Source: a bacterium
GTDB lineage: Bacteria; Bdellovibrionota_G; JALEGL01
Assembly: GCA_022763185.1 (NCBI GenBank)
Contig: JALEGL010000006.1
Span: forward strand, 31,793 to 95,792
Reading direction: 5' to 3'
DNA length: 64,000 nt
Made by a program: the position numbers and the translations under genes. The notes below the pieces were generated by a model, which did not search any database, was not told the DNA's origin, and saw only the letters and a program-made list of their open reading frames with translations. Shown here piece after piece: positions 1 to 7,225 of the stretch (its first letter is position 1; every line of letters begins with the position of its first letter).

Positions 1-729
1 ATGGGCTATCGTGATGAAGGTGGCTTTATCGGTAGTCATGACCGCTCAACAAACATGCCGATTCCAAGCCATATATCAGCCAAACATCAAGATTTAGACG
101 CATTAATGAGCGGGCTTATTGAGACTGCAGAACTTTTGAGTGATAGTGATTATCCTCCTGTATTGGCGGCCACACTTATTGCATTCGGCTTTGTCTTTAT
201 ACATCCTTTTGAAGATGGGAATGGTCGTTTACACAGGTATTTACTGCATCATGTGTTGATTGAAACAGGCTTTATCCCAAAGGGACTGGTATTTCCTGTT
301 TCATCTGTTATCTTAAAACGCATGACAGATTATGTCACGGCGCTTGAAGCATATTCGAAACCACGTTTATCTTTTGTTGAGTGGCGTTCCACAGATAAAG
401 GTAACGTTGAAGTACTTAACGAAACAATTGATCTCTATCGCTATTTTGATGCGACGACTCAGGCTGAATTCTTTTATGAATGTGTACATGAAACAATCAC
501 CCAAGCTTTGCCCGACGAGGTTAACTATCTCCAGCAATATGATGAGATGAAAGCATTTGTGAATAGCTACATTGATATGCCAGATCGTACAGCAGATCTT
601 TTGATACGCTTCCTTCATCAAAATGATGGAAAATTATCCAACCGCGCACGCAGTAAAGAGTTCTCTGCTCTGACAGATGAAGAACTTCAGGTGTTTGAAA
701 ACAAGTTTGAAGAGATCTTCAAAGCATAA
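1..729 (+). CDS. Fic-domain protein (AMPylase-like), 5' end cut by window edge
   Basis: The Fic core motif HPFEDGNGR is complete at residues 68-76 of the visible part, so the active-site His and the phosphate-binding loop are intact. Fic proteins usually transfer AMP or another phosphate-containing group to target proteins. The visible part starts inside the Fic domain (the flap region around residues 18-25 precedes the catalytic helix). The ATG at base 1 is therefore probably an internal Met, and the real start, with any inhibitory helix, lies off the window. After the Fic core there are about 150 residues of mostly helical sequence, as in long Fic proteins with a C-terminal winged-helix-like tail. 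It is followed by REP-like repeats. Target and autoinhibition class cannot be told. Confidence 0.85.
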   Translation: MGYRDEGGFIGSHDRSTNMPIPSHISAKHQDLDALMSGLIETAELLSDSDYPPVLAATLIAFGFVFIHPFEDGNGRLHRYLLHHVLIETGFIPKGLVFPVSSVILKRMTDYVTALEAYSKPRLSFVEWRSTDKGNVEVLNETIDLYRYFDATTQAEFFYECVHETITQALPDEVNYLQQYDEMKAFVNSYIDMPDRTADLLIRFLHQNDGKLSNRARSKEFSALTDEELQVFENKFEEIFKA

Positions 730-777
730 AAAACATTCACAAACAACATTGAGTTTTATTTTTCTGGATGTAATTCC

Positions 778-927
778 GGGGACAGTCGACTGAATTAGAA
801 TTATAACAAATGAAAATAATAGTTACGGTAGCTGTCCCTGGAGATACAGATGTTTTATTGAAGGAAGAAGTTTTTTCTATTCCAAAAAAGTTTTAAGAAG
901 TTTTGGGGACAGTCAACTGTCCCCAAA
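778..927. repeat. REP-like palindromic repeats (GGGGACAG family)
   Basis: This lies in the 313-bp gap between the Fic gene and the next gene. GGGGACAGTCGACTG at 778-792 is followed by the inverted arm CTGTCCC at 832-838. A perfect palindrome with 12-bp arms, TTTGGGGACAGT and ACTGTCCCCAAA, with a 2-bp centre, lies at 902-927. Degenerate copies occur at 5216-5230 and 9508-9517. GGGGACAG palindromes of this kind are known as REP sequences mobilised by Y1-type (RAYT) transposases in many proteobacteria. No such transposase is in this window. The perfect palindrome could also act as a terminator stem, but no T-run follows it. Confidence 0.6.
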
Positions 928-1042
928 GTGGATGACTATAATTATGTCAAAAACTTAGTGGTTTAGTTTTTTAACTAAAATTTATAACCTACTCTGAAGC
1001 CACTTAAAATACAAAGACAATAGATGGTTGTCTCATAAATAT

Positions 1043-1453
1043 CTAATCTTTCTTATAGTACTTTACAACAACATAGGGTGCTATATTGCTATCGGTAACA
1101 GTGTCGGTATAGCCTGAGATTGCACTGGAGTTGAAAATGGTATCCGAGCCAGTAACATTTCCAATGTAGTTATTGGCTGCGGTGTTTGATGTAGCAGAGC
1201 CATCCAATGGAATGGAGTTGGTGAACTCCCAGCCGCCGGTGTCACCCAACGTTCTTGCTGTAAGCGCATTACCATCCATATCTGTGTTACCGGAACCTAC
1301 ACCCAAAACAACTCTTCCTGCCGCATTATTATAATCTGACCATCCGTCTGGGCAAGAAGACAAATTAAAAGGCAGTATGATGTTTTGGTTGAATGAATCT
1401 AATCTTACTTCAAAACCGCAAGCAGATGCAAAAAGTGTCATCAAACAAAACAA
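1043..1453 (-). CDS. Small exported protein, tail-fibre-collar-like
   Basis: Unrecognised exported protein. The mature part starts after a hydrophobic stretch ending FASAC (possible lipoprotein Cys). It contains CPDGWSDYNNAAGRVVLG and ends APYVVVKYYKKD. Both resemble the collar/tip region of phage tail-fibre-like proteins, which often end in a similar P-Y-V-x-L-x-Y pattern. The TTG at 1453 gives a signal peptide without the usual basic N-terminus. Upstream in frame, KIFNLLFC would complete it, but no ATG, GTG or TTG is available there. The AAAAGGA at 1486-1480 sits 8 nt before an ATA codon at 1471-1469, so the natural start may be AUA or a mutated ATG. Function unknown. Confidence 0.55.
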   Translation of the reverse strand: MFCLMTLFASACGFEVRLDSFNQNIILPFNLSSCPDGWSDYNNAAGRVVLGVGSGNTDMDGNALTARTLGDTGGWEFTNSIPLDGSATSNTAANNYIGNVTGSDTIFNSSAISGYTDTVTDSNIAPYVVVKYYKKD

Positions 1454-1732
1454 TAAGTTGAATATTTTTATGGCTAAAATCCTTTTGAATAAGTGTGTTA
1501 AAAATTGAATTGGGCTTGAATTAACTCAATACTTTGATTAAGAAATTATACAGCATTTATGCTAAATCAAGAATTTGAATAACTTATTCCTAATTTAAAA
1601 TAAAGTGTATTTCTGCATTTGGACCTTAAATCCTGAAATTTTAAGGACATGCGTCTCATAAAAATGGATGCAACCCTAAAAAGCATGGGTGACTGTATAA
1701 ATATAGTTAATGAAATAATTAAAAATATAAAA

Positions 1733-1767
1733 TTATCATATATTAAGACATGTGCTAGATTGCCCAC
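1733..1767 (+). promoter_or_regulatory. Promoter giving a leaderless transcript
   Basis: TTATCA (1733-1738), 17 bp, then TGC-TAGATT (extended -10, 1756-1761), then only six bases before the ATG at 1768. With a normal start point about 6-7 nt after the -10, transcription would begin at the ATG. No Shine-Dalgarno is present. The rest of the 1454-1767 gap is AT-rich with no credible gene. Confidence 0.5.
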
Positions 1768-2409
1768 ATGAGATGGTTGTTTGTAGGGGTATTCATCATG
1801 TCATCTATGCTGCAGGCGCAAACGCAGTATGTAAGCCGTCAAGATCTTATTACTCAAAGAGCTTTGCCCCAAGGCTGCGGTCATTTAATTACCTGGTCTA
1901 AAGATGCGCTGATTTACACGGGCAAAAAAAATTTGAACCTTGCCTCCGCATCGCATAGAAATTTTAATCACGCACCAGGCTCTAATTTTGAGCGCTCCAC
2001 CGCCGGGCATTCAGCTTTACTTTTAAAGTACGACAATGGCGATCAAGACTATATCAGCTTTTTTCCTAAACATGGTGGGGGGTCTATCTTCAGTGAAGAG
2101 GGCAAGTTTACAAGCTTCAAGCACAACATGAATTACTATTATGAAAAGAACGTTGCGGTGACCTCGTTTAAACTTTATGAATCAGCTTACAACGTTTGTA
2201 CGGCCGATTATAAAAGAAAAACAAACACCTTCAATGGCTTAACGTATAATTGTACGCACAGCGTTTTGAGTTTTTTACAAGAGGAGCTTGGCATAGACCT
2301 TGAGGATGATTTTTTTTCAACACCGCATGGTTTGAAAAAGAGACTGGAATACTTTTTAAAACAAAACCCACACTATCTTTGTGATCAAAACTCAATGACC
2401 AGCCATTGA
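1768..2409 (+). CDS. Exported protein with permuted papain-like H...NC signature
   Basis: Residues 1-18 form a signal peptide ending LQAQ. Two blocks suggest a circularly permuted papain-like (NlpC/P60, LRAT or PPPDE type) fold. AGHSALLLKY at 79-88, with H81, is followed by a strand-rich segment YISFFP. TYNCTHSVLSFLQ at 159-171 holds the candidate nucleophile C162. In permuted papain folds the His comes before the Cys, as here. Such enzymes are usually hydrolases or acyltransferases acting on peptides or lipids. Extra Cys at 37, 144 and 205 may form disulphides in the periplasm. The family is not identified. The gene stands alone and begins right after a -10 element. Confidence 0.55.
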   Translation: MRWLFVGVFIMSSMLQAQTQYVSRQDLITQRALPQGCGHLITWSKDALIYTGKKNLNLASASHRNFNHAPGSNFERSTAGHSALLLKYDNGDQDYISFFPKHGGGSIFSEEGKFTSFKHNMNYYYEKNVAVTSFKLYESAYNVCTADYKRKTNTFNGLTYNCTHSVLSFLQEELGIDLEDDFFSTPHGLKKRLEYFLKQNPHYLCDQNSMTSH

Positions 2410-2536
2410 ATAAAGAGTAAGCGCTGAGCACCATCAGCTATAAATGATGCACAGGCCTTGGTAGATGCTTCTGCCGTTTAAACGCTTGTTGATCTGAGAA
2501 AAAAGTACCCGGTTACTCTGGGGAACACTATAGTTG

Positions 2537-2592
2537 AGGTGCCAGGCATATTTTTGTAACATGCTGCATTTAAAAAAGACACCTGGCACTTT
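2537..2592. repeat. Inverted repeat GTGCCAGG / CCTGGCAC (REP-like)
   Basis: GTGCCAGG at 2539-2546 and its exact reverse complement CCTGGCAC at 2582-2589 flank 35 bases. AGGTGCCAGGC-type arms are common in REP elements. The element fills the gap between the convergent papain-like gene and gloA, so it could also form a terminator stem, though the loop is long and the T-run weak. Confidence 0.4.
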
Positions 2593-2618
2593 AACTCACA
2601 CAAAGTGTAGAGCAATCA

Positions 2619-3041
2619 TCACCAGTTGCCAGAGTTTTGCATGCTGGCCCAGGGTTCTTGGCTGGGTAATGGCTTGCCTTTTTGTAACAGTTCAATAGAT
2701 ATATTGTCCGGTGATTTGATAAAAGCCATGTGGCCATCTCTGGGCGGCCTTAAAATTTTAATGCCTTTTTGTTGCAACGATGCACACATGTCATAGATAT
2801 TATCTACGGAGAAAGCCAAATGGCCAAAGTTTCTGGCGTTGCCATAGTCTTCAATGCTATCCCAATTGTAGGTGAGTTCAATTTCTGCATCACTGTCAGG
2901 GGCTTTAAGGAACACCAAGGTAAACTTGCCTTTAGGTACTTCTTTACGGCGAACTTCTTCTAAGCCCAAGGCATCAATATAAAATTTTAAAGAGTCTTCT
3001 AGATTAGATACGCGAATCATGCTGTGTAAAAATTTTATCAT
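2619..3041 (-). CDS. gloA: Lactoylglutathione lyase (glyoxalase I), VOC family
   Basis: This is a 140-residue two-module VOC protein. It would isomerise the methylglyoxal-glutathione hemithioacetal to lactoylglutathione in the cytosol. The metal ligands fall where glyoxalase I expects them: H6 in LHSMIRV, E55 in AEIELTYN, H74 in FGHLAFSV and E117 in ISIELLQ. The substrate helix with SLKFYIDALGL (17-27) and the loop GHMAFIKSPD (103-112) also fit. The start MIKFLHSMIRV is typical of the family. It is a single gene with an AT-rich 200-bp upstream region shared with the osmC terminator. Other VOC enzymes are possible, but ligand spacing favours GloA. Confidence 0.8.
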   Translation of the reverse strand: MIKFLHSMIRVSNLEDSLKFYIDALGLEEVRRKEVPKGKFTLVFLKAPDSDAEIELTYNWDSIEDYGNARNFGHLAFSVDNIYDMCASLQQKGIKILRPPRDGHMAFIKSPDNISIELLQKGKPLPSQEPWASMQNSGNW

Positions 3042-3186
3042 ACTTGATGTTTAACTGATTATGATTAAAAGTTCATGGTTTTTTGTTTATGTTGTGCGAT
3101 CTAAAGAAACACACGGTGTTTTTAACTCAAGTCAATGGTCATTATTAATGAGTAAGTAGCGTGTCTTGTAATTTAATATAAAATAC

Positions 3187-3215
3187 AAAAAGCCGGATTT
3201 AAGATCCAGCTTTTT
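3187..3215 (-). terminator. Rho-independent terminator downstream of osmC
   Basis: Near-perfect stem AAAAAGCCGGAT (3187-3198), loop TTAAG, and ATCCAGCTTTTT (3204-3215), with one mismatch. The A/T-rich outer arms give a T-run on either strand. It lies 30 bp after the osmC stop and serves that gene. Confidence 0.75.
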
Positions 3216-3245
3216 AATAGTTATTATTGATTAGTGTCTAAAAAA

Positions 3246-3674
3246 CTAAAGAATAGTTGTTTCTAGGTTAATCTCTGCCTTGAACAGTTTTGACACCGGA
3301 CAGCCAAGCTTGGCTTTATTGGCTAGATCTTTAACCTTACTTTCTTCTGCACCTGGAACCTGTGCTTTTAGATTTAATTGTATTTTGGTAATGCTAAAAC
3401 CATCATCCATTTTCTCCAAAGTGACATTGGCAGTGGTTTCTAATTTTTCAGCACTTAGGCCTTCTTCCTCAATAATTTTGGCCAAGGCCATGCTAAAACA
3501 TCCAGCATGGGCAGCGCCAATCAGCTCTTCAGGGTTGGTACCGGGCTTATCCTCAAAACGGGTATTGAATCCATAAGGCTGGTGAGCTAATGCTCCACTC
3601 TGGGTGGAAACCGTACCTTTTCCATCTTTTAAGCCCCCTGTCCACTGTGCTGAACCTTTTTTATGTATAACCAT
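3246..3674 (-). CDS. osmC: OsmC/Ohr-family peroxiredoxin-like protein
   Basis: OsmC-type thiol peroxidases reduce organic hydroperoxides with two Cys in an active site at the dimer interface. Numbered from the upstream in-frame ATG, the Cys are C64 in AGCFSMALA and C130 in LGCPVSKLF, with Arg and Glu also in place (R44, E55). The protein starts with VIHKKGSAQWTGGLKDGKG, characteristic of the OsmC subgroup rather than Ohr. I use the second ATG at 3674, because the first ATG (3689) overlaps the Shine-Dalgarno GGAGG that lies 8 nt before the second. Mature length is 142 residues. Monocistronic, with a good terminator. Likely part of a general stress response. Confidence 0.85.
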   Translation of the reverse strand: MVIHKKGSAQWTGGLKDGKGTVSTQSGALAHQPYGFNTRFEDKPGTNPEELIGAAHAGCFSMALAKIIEEEGLSAEKLETTANVTLEKMDDGFSITKIQLNLKAQVPGAEESKVKDLANKAKLGCPVSKLFKAEINLETTIL

Positions 3675-3828
3675 GTTAACAACCTCCATCTATTTTAATC
3701 ATTTAAAGCTTAAATCTATCAGAGCTTTATTCTTTTTCATCTAACTTAAGTTATTTTATCCCTATTTGTTTTGACTGGATGGAAACGGAGACTTATATCA
3801 TTAGGTTGTTAAACTGGGATGATTGATC

Positions 3829-5178
3829 ATGATGTATTCTATAATTGATATTGAAACCACGGGCTCGTTTTCTGGCCTTCATAAAGTAACAGAAATTGCT
3901 ATTATTGTATTTGATGGCAATAAAATTGTGGACTCCTACCAAACTCTCATTAATCCGCAGCGCAATATTCCTAGTTCTATCACCCGTTTAACCGGCATCA
4001 CCAATGCCATGGTTTCCAGTGCACCTCCTTTCTATAAAGTTGCAAAAAAAATTGTTGAAATGACCCAGTCCTGCGTCTTTGTGGCTCACAACGTAAACTT
4101 TGATTACAATATCCTTAAAAGTGAGTTCTCAGACTTAGGGTATAACTTCAAAGTTAAAAAACTTTGTACCGTGCGTTTGGCACGTAAAGCACTGCCTGGA
4201 CATGCCTCTTACAGTTTAGGTAAAATTTGTAAGGACCTAGGCATTGAAATCAGTAACCGACACCGAGCCATGGGCGATGCCAAAGCTACCCTAGAGTTAT
4301 TTAAAAAGATTCTTACTCAATTGGGGGAGGACCAAGTTTTTAATGCTTATCAAGAAGCTGAGTTACAACTTCCACAACAACTTAATTATTCTGATCTTGA
4401 AGACTTACCGCAAGAGCCGGGTATTTATTTTTTAAAAGATAAAGAAGATTGTATTATATACATTGGTAAAAGCATCAACATTCAAAAAAGAGTAAAAAGT
4501 CATTTTAAGTTTAAAAACGGTCAAAAGAAAGCTCAACGTATATTTGAGGAAACTTTCAGTATCGATTATATCCTAAGCGGAAGCGATCTTGCAGCCCGTT
4601 TATTGGAATGTGAGATGATCAAAAAGCACAGACCTCGCCATAATCGCTCACTCAATCGTGCAAGGTTCAGGTACTGCTTGGCACTAGAAGCCGATAAAGC
4701 TGGGTACCTAGATGTTAAAATAAGATCGAACTCGCAGCTGAACTTGTCTTATAAACATGAAGAAATAAAGTTTTTTAGTAAAAAAACAGCCAGCTTGGCA
4801 AAGCTTGAGATTTACAAAAAAGCTTTTGGCATACACTTAGAGCACCCTAAGTACTCAGGGGCCATCGACCAATTAAAGGCTACTTTAGACGCTTTACTTT
4901 ACAATAAAAAAATTGAACAGCAATTTGAAAAGTACTTTTATCCGCATTCAGATTTTGATGTTCGTTTAAAGGGAAGGGATAAAGATGAACACGCTTTGAT
5001 AGAATTTCGTGATCATCAAATTCAATCTTTATCGTTTATTAAAAATCAGCAACATGTGCAACAGTATAAACTGAGTGAAAATAGTGACATGAAAAATATT
5101 TTTTTAAGTATATACAATAAAAAAAAGCTAAACCTTGTTAAAAAAAGTACAGCAGATACCCAATTAAATTATTTTTGA
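3829..5178 (+). CDS. DnaQ-like 3'-5' exonuclease fused to GIY-YIG nuclease
   Basis: Two DNA repair nucleases in one chain (residue numbers from the TTG at 3823). Residues 5-165 form a DEDDh exonuclease: IIDIETTG (D9, E11), AHNVNFD (D94) and HRAMGDAKA (H147, D152). Residues 195-275 form a GIY-YIG domain as in the UvrC N-terminus: PGIYFLKD (199-206), IIYIGKSINIQKRVKSHF and LLECEMIKKHRPRHN with the acidic catalytic residue. The last 170 residues are of unknown fold. The order equals a known fusion of DNA polymerase III epsilon-like and Cho/UvrC-like domains, thought to act in nucleotide excision repair. The UvrB-binding and helix-hairpin-helix parts of full UvrC are missing. Start at ATG 3829 or 3832; no clear ribosome site. 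Confidence 0.8.
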   Translation: MMYSIIDIETTGSFSGLHKVTEIAIIVFDGNKIVDSYQTLINPQRNIPSSITRLTGITNAMVSSAPPFYKVAKKIVEMTQSCVFVAHNVNFDYNILKSEFSDLGYNFKVKKLCTVRLARKALPGHASYSLGKICKDLGIEISNRHRAMGDAKATLELFKKILTQLGEDQVFNAYQEAELQLPQQLNYSDLEDLPQEPGIYFLKDKEDCIIYIGKSINIQKRVKSHFKFKNGQKKAQRIFEETFSIDYILSGSDLAARLLECEMIKKHRPRHNRSLNRARFRYCLALEADKAGYLDVKIRSNSQLNLSYKHEEIKFFSKKTASLAKLEIYKKAFGIHLEHPKYSGAIDQLKATLDALLYNKKIEQQFEKYFYPHSDFDVRLKGRDKDEHALIEFRDHQIQSLSFIKNQQHVQQYKLSENSDMKNIFLSIYNKKKLNLVKKSTADTQLNYF

Positions 5179-5215
5179 AAAATGAACCAATGACTTTGGA
5201 GAAGTCAATCGTTGT

Positions 5216-5230
5216 GGGAACAGTTGACTG
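5216..5230. repeat. Degenerate GGGGACAG-type repeat remnant
   Basis: GGGAACAGTTGACTG differs at one base from the GGGGACAGTTGACTG consensus expected from the copies at 778 and 902. It lies in the gap after the nuclease fusion gene. Only one arm is preserved. Confidence 0.35.
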
Positions 5231-5296
5231 AGTTTATTAAGTGTGAGTTAAGAAATTTTATTGAAAAATTGTCGAACACAGGGGGCATTTTTATGT

Positions 5297-5668
5297 TCAT
5301 GACTTTGAACAATGAAAGTTAATTTTGTGTCCTTCAGGGTCCCTAAAATAAGCACAATAATAACCAGCACCCCGTATGCCCGGCTCTCCTTCATTTGTTG
5401 CACCTAGTTCTAAAGCTTTTGCATGGAGTTTGTTGACGTGCTCTGGAGACGAAGCTTGTAAGGCTATCATAACACCATTGCCTACGGTTGCTACATTACC
5501 ATCATATGGGCTTGTGATTGAAAATATGGGTGTTCCTTCTTTTGTTTGCCACGCTTTAGCTGTTGGCGTGTCATAAGACTTTTTTGCTCCTAGCAAACCA
5601 AATAGAGCATCATAAAAATCACCTGTTTTATCTATATTATTTGCACCCAATGTAATGTAACCAATCAT
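5297..5668 (-). CDS. VOC-family (glyoxalase/bleomycin-resistance-like) protein
   Basis: A 123-residue single VOC unit: MIGYITLGANNIDKTGDFYD at the start and YYCAYFRDPEGHKINFHC at the end, the usual second beta-strand signature FRDPEGHKI. The typical first metal-binding His is replaced (GYITLGAN), so it may bind a metal with fewer ligands or none. Members act as lyases, dioxygenases or drug-binding proteins, and the substrate here is unknown. A clear Shine-Dalgarno AAGGAGA lies 6 nt before the ATG. Single gene facing an AT-rich gap. Confidence 0.75.
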   Translation of the reverse strand: MIGYITLGANNIDKTGDFYDALFGLLGAKKSYDTPTAKAWQTKEGTPIFSITSPYDGNVATVGNGVMIALQASSPEHVNKLHAKALELGATNEGEPGIRGAGYYCAYFRDPEGHKINFHCSKS

Positions 5669-6229
5669 AAATAGTCTCCTTTATAAGGCATTAAACTTAC
5701 CGAATGTTTTTAAATGTAAGCAAGTATTTTTTAATAAACATATAATCGATTTCATAAATAATTTAAAAATATGCCTTGAACTTCTTTCAATAGGTTATAA
5801 TTAGAGGAGTGTATGTATCTAGTGATGGAGAAGTAAAATTAACGCCAGGTATTTATGAAGAGGAGAATAAACAGCTTCTAGTTTTAAAAAATTTTTATCG
5901 TTGTTTAAAGTTCTGGAGACTCACAGCCTCTATTATTTATCATTAAAACTTGTATATATTTTATTAAAAATCCATTGTGAAAAGTATCCAGTTGATTTGT
6001 CAACTCCAGGTACACACGATACATTCTTTAGCTGATTGAAATAATTTTTTTCAAGAATACATTGTGGTGCTCCACAATTGAATTATTAACAAGCAATTCT
6101 AATTATTTCACGAGTTAACTAAGATTACTTTAGATTAAAAATACCTAGGTTTATAGATAGTATCCTTACTAAAGTTAGTAGGCAAATTTTGAATTTAAAG
6201 CTAGTTATTAACAAACAAAATAACAAGGA
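5669..6229. other. AT-rich intergenic region with small palindromes
   Basis: 560 bp with no convincing gene. A 45-codon GTG-started frame (5809-5946) has plausible codons and a weak GAGG before it, but no recognisable product, and may be a gene remnant. Perfect small inverted repeats occur at 5990-6005 (AGTTGA/TCAACT), at 6061-6078 (ATTGTGG/CCACAAT) and at 6167-6180 (TACTAA-AG-TTAGTA). The last lies 55 bp before the DUF1328 gene and could be an operator. Confidence 0.4.
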
Positions 6230-6235
6230 GTGTTT

Positions 6236-6412
6236 ATGCTTAAATTAGCTATTTTTTTCTTTATCATATCTTTAGTTGCTGCATTATTTGGTTTTACTGG
6301 AATTGCTACTGCGGCGGCAGGAATTGCCAAAGTTCTTTTTTTCATTTTTCTGGTTTTATTCATTCTTTTTGGTGTATTGGCTTACAAGGCAACCAAAAAA
6401 ATAACTTCATAA
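6236..6412 (+). CDS. DUF1328-family small membrane protein
   Basis: A 58-residue protein with two hydrophobic helices (about 2-19 and 30-49) separated by [15 protein letters not shown], the hallmark of DUF1328 (YtjA-like) inner-membrane proteins. The role of the family is unknown; it is often stress-induced. The ATG at 6236 is chosen over the GTG at 6230 because AAGGAG (6225-6230) overlaps the GTG and is 5 nt before the ATG. This length is usual for the family. Confidence 0.85.
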   Translation: MLKLAIFFFIISLVAALFGFTGIATAAAGIAKVLFFIFLVLFILFGVLAYKATKKITS

Positions 6413-6461
6413 CATGCTCAGCCATACTAACTTGTATCTAAAAAAATAAAGGAAAAGTAAT

Positions 6462-7115
6462 ATGATTAAACATCTACTTTCATTATTAATTGGAATAGTT
6501 TTGTTTGCTACAAATTTATTGTTAGCAAAAGGCGTATATGCAAACTATGATTTGCAGGTAATGGATAAAGGTAGCATGCTTGTCGGTGAAATTGTTACTT
6601 TTTATGATAATGAAAAAATGAGGATGGAAATTGCTTTAAATAGAGGTAAAGAGCCACTGGAAAAAATCATACATATTGTGGATATCCAAAAAAATAAAAG
6701 CTACACACTATTCAATGAAAGTAAAACCTATGTAGAGCTTAAGTATCCAAAGTCTAAAAAAAATACACTTGAAAAAAAATACAAACCTAGCAATCAAACT
6801 AAAACCATTGCCGGCTTTTCTTGTGAAGTGTTTGGTAAAATAAAAAAAGATTTTGTAGAAACTGTCTGTATTAGTCAGGAGCTTTATAATAAGCATAAAA
6901 ATTATAGGGAAAGTTTTAGACATATTGGCCAAAAGCAGTCTTATTATATGAATGATATTAAAGGCTTTCCATTGGAGTACCAGATAACAGTTGATGGAAA
7001 AATCCAATCTAAGTTCAAACTTAAACAGCTAAAGGAAAAAAATATCAAAGCTCAATTATTTGTGATCCCCAAATTTTACAAAAAAATAGAGAGTTTAAAG
7101 AAAAAAGCACTCTAA
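6462..7115 (+). CDS. Exported DUF4412-like protein (paralogue 1)
   Basis: A signal peptide (residues 1-22, ending LLLAKG) is followed by a DUF4412-like domain: YDLQVMDKGSMLVGEIVTFYDN, a Met- and charge-rich strand, HIVDIQKNKSYTLFNESKTY, then KTIAGFSCEVFGK and ETVCISQELYNKHK. The paired Cys around the IAGFSC and ETVC blocks probably form a disulphide. The same blocks occur in the same order in the protein at 8595-9353, so the two are paralogues. The family is thought to be periplasmic or outer-membrane-associated, of LolA/LolB-like shape; this is inference. The C-terminus is Lys-rich. A weak ribosome site (AAAGGAAAAG) lies 6 nt before the ATG. Confidence 0.65.
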   Translation: MIKHLLSLLIGIVLFATNLLLAKGVYANYDLQVMDKGSMLVGEIVTFYDNEKMRMEIALNRGKEPLEKIIHIVDIQKNKSYTLFNESKTYVELKYPKSKKNTLEKKYKPSNQTKTIAGFSCEVFGKIKKDFVETVCISQELYNKHKNYRESFRHIGQKQSYYMNDIKGFPLEYQITVDGKIQSKFKLKQLKEKNIKAQLFVIPKFYKKIESLKKKAL

Positions 7116-7225
7116 AAGTATTGATGCATAGTATAGTTGGTATTCCATGTTGAAGCGCAACGCGTTGTATGTTAGGTCTTCAAAAATAAAATACTTTATG
7201 AAAAACATAATTATTGAGGGATAGT

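Noticed and set aside
367..621. Minus-strand frame inside the Fic gene
   Set aside because: Shadow of the Fic reading frame with no support of its own.
1567..1767. 66-aa minus-strand reading frame
   Set aside because: AT-rich, no ribosome site, no domain, and it overlaps the promoter of the gene at 1768.
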